Shown: piece after piece, positions 44,581 to 54,902 of the stretch | How positions within the stretch are numbered: the first letter of the stretch is position 1 | Layout: every line of letters begins with the position of its first letter | NCBI GenBank assembly: GCA_950295325.1 | Contig: OX485807.1 | Coordinates: 52,544,440-52,608,439, forward strand | DNA: 64,000 bases | Reading direction: 5' to 3' | Origin: Polytrichum commune | Lineage: Eukaryota > Streptophyta > Polytrichopsida > Polytrichales > Polytrichaceae | Notes under the pieces: model-generated | Database searches by the model: none | Seen by the model: only the letters and a program-made list of their open reading frames with translations | What the model was told of the DNA's origin: nothing | Position numbers and translations under genes: made by a program

Positions 44581-47500
44581 TAATGAATCTGAGCCTTCAG
44601 TCTGCACCATTTTTTTGTTTTTTTGAAGGCTTTGTTGATCTGACAACAAATTCTGTTACTAGCAGCTGTAGGAAGATCACAAAATGGTGGGGTGGTCTTT
44701 GCCAAGCAGGACGTGGAGTTCTTCTTCCTATTACAATTGGCTGTGATACTTGGCACTGGCCATTAACTTAGTTTGAATCCCCAACTTATCCTGCAAGTTT
44801 GCCCTGCCACTACTCCGCCACTGATCCTAAGTTCCTCTTCCCATGCAGTTCAAATTCCTAAATGCTTCTAAAGCCCGAAATGAGGTCTGATTTGGGCCTC
44901 TCATACAAACATTATTTTGAAATTGCATAATGCCAACATTATGGGCACACTTCCGTGTGCCTACATACTGTTCTAGCAAAGCAAAATAGAGTTCACTGAC
45001 ATCGACGAAGCTTTCGTCGACATCTTCAAGCATCTTCGTGACCAAGCACTTCCATGTGGAGTGGAGGGGTTTTGATATGAGAGAGTAGGTTTGTCTTGTT
45101 GTCCTATGTGCAAGTTGGAATGTGACCGTCCTCGCACTTACCCAATTTGGATGTTACATGGCCAAAGTGATTGAATGTTATACAAAGAAATCCAAAATTT
45201 ATGAGAGCTTCGGGCAAGGTTTGGATAATAAGAACATGATTGCTTGATTACATGATTGGATCGATTGAACTTTATGTCTTGAGATGTTAGAAATTTGAAA
45301 ATAAATCCAAAAGTTGTGAAAAATTTGGGCAAGGTTTGAATAATAAGACTATGGCACCATCAAAAGAAAAGAAAAGAGTTTAAAATACAACAATCATGGG
45401 TCCGCACCAACATGTTTATGAGGATGAAGTATTTTCCACTCAAATGAAAGTCAATCCTGGATTTCAGAAAAGAGAGGCGGTCAAGTCCCCTCCTCAAACT
45501 TGAACTTCCCTTGCAATTGTGTTGGGCGTGGACTTTTGTGGGAGAAATTAGTGCACACCTCCATGTGGAGGAGAGGGGGGGGGGTCCCAACTTTTTGTCA
45601 TCTAGTTGTTTTTGCTGACTTCACCAATGCATGGAAGTGTGCCTAGGGCAAACAAACCCACTATAGAGAGTTATACCTTGAGCATTTAAAGCATTGACTA
45701 TACACATTTCATCAAGGAGTTTTCACTATAAAATATAAAATATTTAAATTCCAACTTTATATGTTACTTTGTTGGACATAACATGGACTAGTTATGAGTT
45801 TTAAATTATTTCACTAGAGTAATGTACTAAAGACTTTGTGGGACCACATGTTGATTTTTTACTCTTCCCATTCATAGAGATAATGGTTATCCATTGGTGA
45901 CCAGAGCTATATGATATTCAACCTCTGAATTCTTCCTTACACACTCATCATGTGTCTTGACACCAACAACTCATGAGATAATTATAAACTACCTTGGCAT
46001 TAAATACCTTGTCATGTGCCTTAAAATTGAGCCCGGACATCCTAGCAACCAATCATAGGAAAGGAATAGGAAAGGTTTTCCTTGTGCTTGAAACATGCCC
46101 ATCTTGTCCATTGAACCATGCTTACCTTGTCATAATTTAAGAGCTTGTATCCTTATTTTTGGTACCCGCCTCTCACATGAATATGAGCGCCACCTATCTC
46201 CATATCCCTCCTCATTAATTCACTTCATTGAGAGCTCTACAAACCCCATGAACATATTTTTGTCAAAAATTCCCTAGACCTCAATGTTAAGTACCCCCCG
46301 CCAAGAATTAAGTGTGGTTACCTTACACATTGTGATATGACTTTTGGCCAGAAGTTTAGCTCATTGTCTTGGAAGTAACACTTCTTGACATTGAACGGGT
46401 CTTAAATACAGTTGCTTTTAGCTTTGTAACCATTTCTCGTATGTTAGCAAATTTTGTATGTGAAGTCCAAATTCCATTCACACACACATGTCGTTTTGAT
46501 ATTCCTTCTTAGACCAACATCTAATTACGCATCACTAAAATATAGATGTTTGTTGAAGATGAGTGACCAAATCAAGCTTGCTTAGTTTAGATGGTCCATG
46601 CCTTAAAACTATAACGAGAGAGGCTTCACAGCCACCACACCGCTTGCCTATCTATATGTACTATTATAATCTCAAAAAATGTTGGACAATTATTGCACGT
46701 GTGTTAATATCAACAAAGCATACACATATATTTGGTATCGGTCAGAGTGACCCATCCTAACATTCTTCAGCTAACACTATTGGTTCACTTTCTAATACTA
46801 GCCACCTTTTGACACAAGCGAGTGTTGTAAACATACGCTATTCATAACATTATTCATCGTTCACGGCCATAATTCACAGGCATTGGGTCCTATAAAATGA
46901 TATTTCAGCCATCCCCATCTCACATCCAGAGTGTGATGGGGGACATTATTCAAATGAATCTTAGTCGATGCTAGCATTTGGGAGAAGTAAGTGTTGGCCC
47001 TACCAAACCTAGCCCCCTAGCTGAAGAATGATTTGTCACAAATGCATACCAAGTTGGAATATCATTCTAAACATAGATGCATTTAAAAAAATTGTCTTCT
47101 TCATAATTTACAATTTCAATGATACATATATATATATAGAAAGAGAAAGAGAAAGAGAGAGAGTCCCACTTGCATTTTGATTGTAGGTGCTGGGGTGAAT
47201 TGTCTTGAAGACGAATGGAAATGAACCAAGTCTACTAACTATTGTGCAGAGTGGCAAGTCTCATACTACTACCGGCTCTCCTACACAAATGGAATGCCTC
47301 ACAAATTCCGACAATTCACAAGTCGATCTTTGGGTTATCAGCTTCTATGTTTCTTACTCAACACAACCATTGGTTCAAATGTTCATTTAATTGGGTGTGT
47401 GACAAAAGCGATTTCATGCCAACAAGGGCCAATTTACACTAGGGTTTGAGGGCCCTTGATCCGTGATATACAAATTATGTGATTGGTCGAGAACCTGGAG

Positions 47501-47639
47501 ACGGTCCAAGTTCACTTTACATTGGGCCTAAGGGACCAAAGAAATTTCAATGGATGAGAAATCTACATGGCAAGTAGTGGATGATGTTTCATGGTCTACA
47601 AAATACTGGCCCAACAAAAAGAGGTGGGTATGACTTAAA
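44581..47639. other. AT-rich intergenic DNA, no gene seen; one local direct repeat
   Basis: A 50-base block at 45188-45237 recurs in the same direction at 45303-45352 (shared GGGCAAGGTTTG and ATAATAAGA). A CT/GA-type microsatellite lies at 47125-47163. No coding frame has a recognised motif. Confidence 0.45.
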
Positions 47640-47765
47640 GCTAAAGAATGTGCCAATCATTTGAATTGTCGTTGGCTTCTAGAAATACTATATTGCCATG
47701 GTGGGGATCCGAACCCGAACATCTATTCTTGACCTCTAACCACTCAATTACATGTAGTCCGATTA
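47640..47765 (-). mobile_element. tRNA-derived SINE-like sequence
   Basis: On the minus strand, TTGAGTGGTTAGAGG (47747-47733) resembles a pol III A box. GGTTCGGATCC (47715-47705) is one base off the B-box consensus GGTTCGANNCC and is followed by CCCACCATGGC. Box spacing of about 32 bases fits a tRNA-related promoter, but no tRNA cloverleaf or anticodon stem is evident, so a SINE fragment is more likely than a tRNA gene. The outer borders are estimates. Confidence 0.4.
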
Positions 47766-49964
47766 AGAGAAGTGACAGAATTAGACCGAAGCACCTTCGA
47801 GAGTTTTCATGAAGGACCATTGGAGAATTTCAAGTTCTTCAGTGTCGAATTTAGTGAAAAATATCAAGGGTGATGGGAAAACCTACAAGTCGAATGCCTG
47901 AGCTCCTATTGAAATGAAGCGAAATGAGATTGATCTTATAGTCCAGGAACCCAAAAGGCTAAGGGGATTTTGAACATCTTCACCACATGCTAGGTAGATT
48001 GTTGGCGTCCATAATTCCCTAGGATCCTCAATAACTTTAGTGATTGTTTTTCTACCTAGCATGCTAAAAGTGACAATTGAACAATTGTTCAAGGGTTCAA
48101 TGATCACTTAGCAGGGTTTTATGATTGTCATAAAAACCTAGTACTTTTTGTTGTTTGTCAAAAAAATTCCGTTATTTAGCATAATCCACTCAAGTGAGGT
48201 GACAATGCATTATGGCCAATGTAATGCCCGCCATACAATGCTTTATGCCATGTTGTCCGCTATACACAATCTTTATGCAGGGAATGTCCGTCAGGGCTCT
48301 GCATTATGGAGTTCAAGAGCACATGCCCTCAGGTTCCCGCCCTCGCGTGAGTGTCTTTAAATTCCTTAATGCACTCCCCTCAGGACATTCCCCAATACTT
48401 TAGGCATCACATAAGGCCATATTTATTTTGGAGGAGAAAGAGGTAAGGCTTCAGTAGGGCCTCCTTGTGATAGTGAGAGGGATGTTTTTATGAGGATAGG
48501 TGTGATTGGGTGGGGAGCTCCTCCCCGTAGACCAATTCAAGAAAAGAAAAATGAAATAAAATTATTTTCTTTTTAGTGTATTTGTCAAACTTTGTCCTAT
48601 GATTAAGTGAGGTCTAGTATGGGGGGGGGGGGGGGGGAGGTCCACATTAGGATGTGGAAGATTAAAAACACATAAATTTTTTTCTATTAAAAAAAGAAAT
48701 TATTTGGAACTTCATGGATTTCCAACCTTGTTTTCCCCGTCATGCCTCTCTCTACATTGGTTGACGTAAATTGAGTGGGACCATAACGAAGAGGGCACTT
48801 ACTTTGCTGTAGCCATATAAAGGGTCATCTATCCTTGTTGACCCTCTTAAAATGCTAGAAGGTGTTTCATTTGCGCTTTGGATAAACCAAACCTTGGTTA
48901 CTTTATTGATGGATTTGACAAACATTTATTAGTCATCGGAGCCTATGTTGGGAGGGTGTAGAAAGGGACAAGTTGTAAATCAAGTATAGGAAGTTTGGCG
49001 AATCCTATTGAGGATTGAAAGACGAAAATGTGGATTATCCAAAGCATTTTTTTCATTGCTCTGTAATGGGAATTGATTTTGATTTTGGTAATGGTAAAAC
49101 CCTATAAATGATCCCAAAATTCTTTTCCCATCAAATAGATATATACTGTGATGAGATTGGTCATTGGACCAACTTAAGCAATCAAAATATATACACCATT
49201 AGTGGATTTGTTTTGGACTATTTATCACTCAAAACACAATTCCCTCTTTTTGAATGGATGATATTATTGAAATCTCCCCAATTTTGGAAAGGTATCGCTC
49301 TCTCGAGGCTAAAAGTATCTAAAATTGGATGAACAAATGCGTTTCATCCTTATTTTGTTATTCTTCATCCAATGTTATGGATGTAAATAGCTACTTCTCT
49401 CTTGAGTAGATCGCATATTGCACTCCCTATGAAAAATGTGAAAAAAAAATTTGCACACCATTCTTGGTTCACCATGTAGAATAGTTCACACCATGTACAA
49501 TTGGGAGGCCTATGTGATTGACTAAAAAGAAAGAGAATCTTCACCTCGACCTCTTGTAACTTCTACATCTCAACTCCAATTCTAAAACTTGAAAGGAGAA
49601 TCTTTGTGATTCCCAATTGCTAAGTAGACGAGGCATTTCCTAATCCAATCCAAAGATCAATGATTCCAACTCCGACTCCACATTGACCTTTGTATATACC
49701 TTGCTCTTAATTTATTCTGAAGAGCAACCGAGGATTAAATACCATCACAGTTCCCTTGCAATTGGTATTGCTGGTCATCGTTTCTTCAGCTTTGATTCTC
49801 TTGATCAATTCATCGATTTATACTCATGGAAGAAATTAAGCTTACTGCCATTTAATGTACCAGTAACGATATCGGGCAGAAAAGAATGTCCCCATATGCT
49901 TGTAGTGCAAATCTACCAGATAAGATTCAGAGAATTATTGTGGGTTTCATTTGTTTTTGTGCAC
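47766..49964. other. AT-rich intergenic DNA, no gene seen
   Basis: It contains a 17-base G run at 48621-48637. Frames up to about 118 codons (49683-50039) begin with TTG and show no recognised motif. Confidence 0.45.
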
Positions 49965-50630
49965 AAGTTCATCATTCCTTGGGCTTCGCAGGGTATAAGT
50001 TTTGGTTGTGAAGAGACCAAATTTTTGTCTGAGGATTAGGGTTTCGGTTACAGTCTATTGCAATTCCAAGTGCATGGAACATCAAAGAATCTCATACTAT
50101 TATGCGGTCAAGTCATCTAATGGTTGCTTTGTAGTGAAATTGTTTAAGTTCGTCATTCATTGGGCTTCACGGGAATAAGTTTATAGGGATGGACTCAATT
50201 GTGTCTGTCGATTAGGGTTCAGAGTTTAGATTGTTGCAATTTAAATGTCGGTTACGAATTGCACGGGACATTGAACTATCCCATGTTGTTATGCGGTCCA
50301 GTCATCTGTTTCTCTGTAGCAAAAATGTTGAACCGCTATAGCGAAAGTGTTTAAGTTCACCATTCATTGGGTTATAAGAATAAACTTAATTGTATCCGAA
50401 GATAAGGGTTCAGAGTTTAGGCTGTTGCAATCCCAAGCTCGATCTCTGAGTGCTTGGAACATGAAGTATCTCATATTGTTAGCGAAGTTGTTGAACCTTT
50501 GTAGAGAAATTTTAAAAAGTCATCATTCATTGGGGTATAGGAAAAAACTGAATCGTGTCTGAGGAGTAGGGTTGAGGGTTTAGGGCAATCCCAAGCTCAG
50601 TTTCTAAGCGCATGGATCAAATTGTAGCCA
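49965..50630 (+). repeat. Four tandem ~165-205-bp repeats just upstream of RecX
   Basis: Each unit begins near AAGTTCATCATTCATTGGG (starts about 49965, 50146, 50353, 50516), then GGGTATAAG or a variant, then TAGGGTTCAGAGTTTAG, then TTGCAATCCCAAG, then CATGGAACAT...CTCATA. Units are diverged but keep the same order. The last ends about 50 bases before the RecX start codon, so the array may be the promoter or 5' UTR. The TAGGGTT core resembles plant telo-box-like elements. Confidence 0.7.
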
Positions 50631-50680
50631 GATTGAAAACTCGAAGTGATCATGATTGGGTGCTCTAAAACTCTCTTGTC

Positions 50681-53103
50681 ATGCGAAGGTGCACCTCGAT
50701 GATGAAGTTGACGAACAGACCAATGATGGTAGGGTTTTGTGACGCCATGCTGCACAGAGGAGTGGGTGGACTACTCATTCGTGGAGCTTCGGGTCCCGTT
50801 CGATATAATCCTCAGAAACCTGAAGATTCTAACCAGGAGCAGCCATCAAGGCGAGAGAATTTTCGAGAGGCAGATTCTTCTTCTCAATCGCTCAGATGGA
50901 ATCGAGCCGCAGCAAAGAAGAAGGAAGGGGAGAGGTGGCGGCAGTTAACTACCTGGGACGAAGGTGGGGGAGAAAAAAGGAGTGTGGACATGGACGAGGA
51001 GGGGTTTGCAAGTTCTGAAATTCGGCGATTGAAAGCCGGCATGATGAATTTGGACAAAGAAAGAGCACCCAGGGTTCCTCATCAAAGACAATTGAGACAG
51101 AAATTTGCGGTCGAGGGGGAGGAAGAAGTGTTATCATCCACCTCGAATGCCGTGTCCATGAACCAAGAGATTGTTCAAAGAACGCGTCGAGAAGTTGTGG
51201 AGAGAAAACCTCCCATGTTGCACCAAAGCTCTGAGGATTATGTAAAAGGCTCAGGTCTATTTTACGGAGATGGTCGAAAGTTTGAAGGCAACATGATAAA
51301 TCTGGATCAAGAAGCAGCAGAAATTTCTGCACCTAGGGTTCCTCGTCAGCGACAATCGAGAAAGAAATCTGCGGTTGCCAGGGCGGAGGAAGCGTTTCCC
51401 ACCTCAAATGTTGTATTCGTGAACCAAGAGATTGTTCGAAATACGCGTCGAGAAGTTGTGGAGAGAGAATTTCCCATGTTGCAACAAAAGTCTGAGGATT
51501 GTGTGAAAGGATCAGGTCTGTTTTACGGAGATGGTCGAAAGTTTGAAGGCTTGTCTTCGGACAAGGATTATTCCTTGGGAGATTCCTTGGGAGGCACAGG
51601 AGCAAGTTTTAAGGAAATCACGGACTCTGCAGAGGAGGACGACAAGGAAATTGCGAAGGAGAAAAGTAGTGCCAAAAATTATTCATTGCGGTTGCTCGGA
51701 ATGGCGTAAGCTTCATCATATTTTGTTGTACGCCTTTGATGATTAGAGTTGCACTCTAATTTGTCATGTGAAAAAATCTGATGCATTTGAGACTCTTTTT
51801 GGTTTATGTTCTTGGTTTGACGACATTGGCAGGCCACAGACGGCACAAAAGTTGAGGCAGAAGCTTAGTGATCGAGGTGTATCTGTGGGTGTCATTGACT
51901 CGACGATCTCTGACCTTCAACGATGGTAATACGACGATCCCTCTCTTTCAATTTGACTTGTTTGAATTTTTGCAAATTGTTCAAAATGTGAAGAAACTAA
52001 AGAGTGCTTTGTTGTGTCCTTTGATTTGCTTATGAAGGTCAAATCTCGTTGACTTGTGCATATCTACTAGTGAAGTTAAATTGATTGTGACAAACAAATT
52101 ATATTACAATTTTTTACATTTTGGAATTGTGATTTATGGCAGCGGATTGCAGAGCGACGCCGAATATGCTGAGGCTTTTGCACGATCAAGATGGCGGTCG
52201 GCTATTTGGGGTCCTCAGCGTCTCAAGCAGGTGAGAGTTTCTACTAAGCAAGACCAGAAATCTTGTTATTCCTTAAAGGTCCGAGTGGCCCATTCTGGGC
52301 CTCAAGGTGTCATACCAAGGGGTTTAAGCTTACTTGATATTTTTGTGTAAATGTGTCAAAAGAGACCCTATCTAAAATTATCCCATTTATAATATGTATC
52401 ATTCCAATCGAAGCATACATATATGTAGATTAAATCATAGGGAGATTTGAGCTCGTGTATGTAACCTGGACTCAAAACACATTCCATATATATCTAATCA
52501 CTTGTTGTCACATATAACTTCATTCACACAATGCTTATTCAATAAGTTGTGCTAAACATGGACTCAATGTCATAGACCAAATAAAATATTTTTTCAATAC
52601 TTGTCGGAGGTTCATACAAACTGTCAGAAACTTGTCCCAAAAACTTTGAATTGTAATCCCAAAGAGCTGTTGCGGCTACCTTGAAAAGAGCTTGTGTGTC
52701 AAGAACCCAGTGGTTTATGCGCTCATGAGGATTGGAATTGGTTTCTGCAAAAGTGATGACAAAAGTACCAATTCCAAAAAAATTACAGGAGCTTCGACAG
52801 AAGGGGGTGGGAGGTGATGACATTGATAATGCTCTCCACAAGGTTTTTAGTACCAATGACGATTACGTGCCATTAGCTCAGGAAGTGGGTGACAATGAAG
52901 AAGAGGTTGAAGGAAGGTGGGGTCTGACAAAAGAAGCAAGCGACCATCTTCTTGACAAGGCAAGGCAACAGTGGGGTCGTGGAGGCAATATTTCTGATGT
53001 GGCTCGGAAGAGGCGGATGATTGGATGGTTGCAACGCCGCGGGTTCAACTGGTCGATAACTTCAGATATTTTGAAGGTGCTCGAGGCTAAAGGCAAATTT
53101 TAA
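50681..53103 (+). CDS. RECX: RecX-family regulatory protein with long N-terminal extension, four exons, 506 aa
   Basis: RecX proteins bind RecA filaments and limit strand exchange; plant versions are thought to act on organellar RecA. Exons: 50681-51705, 51833-51925, 52143-52230, 52789-53103 (phases 2, 2, 0), joining in frame. The C-terminal domain (about 335-506) has the RecX three-helix repeats: SLRLLGMAPQTAQKLRQKL...GVSVGVIDSTISDLQR, then GLQSDAEYAEAFARSRW and GPQRLKQELRQKGVGGDDID, then a third module AEAF-free but helical ending in QRRGFNWSITSDILKVLEA. The N-terminus (MRRCTSMMKLTNRPMM...) is basic and could be an organelle transit peptide. Residues 121-204 and 205-290 are a tandem duplication. 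Bacterial RecX is about 150-270 aa, so the 330-residue extension is unusual. ATG 50681 is the first in the frame. Confidence 0.85.
51041..51550 (+). repeat. Two-unit coding tandem repeat in RecX exon 1
   Basis: Units 51041-51292 and 51293-51550 encode 84 and 86 residues with shared blocks MxNLDxE, APRVPxQRQ, NQEIVxxTRREVVER and GSGLFYGDGRKFEG. The nucleotide copies are also similar (TTTACGGAGATGGTCGAAAG is identical), so the duplication is fairly recent and kept in frame. Confidence 0.9.
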
Positions 53104-54645
53104 AACTGAATTTGCATGGTAATTTTCCTAACCTGTTCTTGTAGTGGAGGTTCGAATTGTCATTTGGCCATCACATAGCTGACTGGAACCCAAATTTCTG
53201 GCACCTTCAAGTTGAACCGTTCTGATGTATATGCTTTTCACGGATGCACTGATGGAGGTTCTTGTCAGTCCATTCTGGCAGGATTTAGAAGCATGTGTGT
53301 CTACTTTCCTGTGATTGGCATCAGAAGATTCTGGCTGCGTTTGGGTTCTGGTATTGATGAATTCCAGTTATTTTTGGAAACTTGAGTTAAATTTGTGGGC
53401 ACCCACTTGAATTGTTGCCCTTTCTTGAGAAGTCTGAATGCAACAGCTTCGGAGATCAATCCTGATGTAAGTTGAGGAAGGACCAAAAGAAAATCTCTTC
53501 CAGGTTGAGGTAAACGTGTCTTAAATGGTGACTTCGCAGTTTGCCATGATTCTGAACTTGGATTTCAGAGATAGGTTTTTTCTTGGATCTGTGAAAGTGA
53601 TGTGAGAATTTAGCAACAGTCTGGAAATTTCTGAGCTCCCTGTTGCTGCTATAATTTTTCAGAGTGAAAAGAGTCGCAGCCATAAAACGACCAAGTGCCC
53701 CCCCCCCCCCCTCCCAGGCCCAGGTTCATGCTGACTATTGAACCTGATTTTGAGCACTCAGTCCAATCTCTATTGACCACATGGTGCCATTTTTGTGTCC
53801 GTTCTTAGATCCAACTCTAACCAGGCACCACTTATATAGAGGCGTCCGATTGAGAAAAGAATCCGAACTAGGCAAGTTTACTTTAGGCAACATTCATTGC
53901 CCCCCATTAATATACCGGGTGTACATTGGGTTCTGCGTATTGAGACTGCTGCCAAAGCAGTGCTCAGTCAGCCTGTGGTAAGCACTGCAACCAATTGATA
54001 AAAGAACAGAGTCCATGAAACTGTTATGAAACTTTTTGTGGATGTTTTGCGCATGTTTCGACTATTTTGGATACATGCACAGCTGCATACGCAATCTTAT
54101 GTGTCAACCTTATGTAAGTTGCAACATTTGTGTATACATGTGTCTGTCTCAACAGTTTTGGTATGTGTTTGAACTGTTTATGTTTCTGTGTTTCTGTTTA
54201 TGTGTATGTTTTGTGTATGTTTCTGTGTATCACTCAAAGGAATTTGCAGGCAGATTTGTTCTTGTACGTATCTTTTTAACCTGCTCAGTTGTGTTGATCA
54301 ATCTTATTTTATAATGTCAACAATTTTTGGACCCACATCAGGTTCAAGAAGGCCAACAAAAAGCGTTTGGAGGGAATGAATTGCAGGAATGACTGAAGGA
54401 GCAACTGACAATTCAATATGACAACAGAGGGTGGTGTCACAAAAAATTTGAGCATCACTGGCAGAAGGGTTGGTTACAAGGTCAGTGAATTGCCAATACT
54501 ATCACAAGTTTCCAAAGGGTGGTGTGTTATAAATTTATTATGTTAAAACTATACCTAGTGGTGTATAATTGTAACTACTGCAAAACATAGGCACAATTCT
54601 TATGTAACTATTTGCTTTTGTAGTAGCATAACATCACAAACTTCT
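53104..54645. other. RecX 3' flank and intergenic DNA, no gene seen
   Basis: It includes a 14-base C run (53698-53711). The open frames around 54036-54379 are cysteine/phenylalanine-rich products of TG-rich sequence and are not credible genes. Confidence 0.5.
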
Positions 54646-54902
54646 GGAGGCAGAATTATCATGTAGGTCAATAAAATGTCGAAAGAACATTTTAGATTCA
54701 TGAATAATATTGTAATATTTACATGAAAACCATGTAATTATTATGATATTATATTAAGGTTCTTATTGGATCTACATGATTTTCTTATAATTATCTTATT
54801 TTCATGTAGTAATTAAGAAATTAATGTAGTTATTACAACATTATTCATGAATTGAAGATTTTATTCAATAATTTGTTCGATCTACATGATAATTTTGCCT
54901 CC
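54646..54902. mobile_element. AT-rich MITE with ~25-bp inverted ends
   Basis: The left end GGAGGCAGAATTATCATGTA and right end (minus strand) GGAGGCAAAATTATCATGTA are inverted copies 257 bases apart. The interior is also near-palindromic (TTCATGAATAATATTGTAAT against TTACAACATTATTCATGAA). No coding capacity. The target duplication, and hence the superfamily, could not be fixed. Confidence 0.75.

Noticed and set aside
54036-54379. Cys/Phe/Val-rich plus-strand frames as a membrane protein
   Set aside because: The sequence is a run of TGT/TTT/GTG words (low complexity), and the frames overlap each other without motif or splice support.
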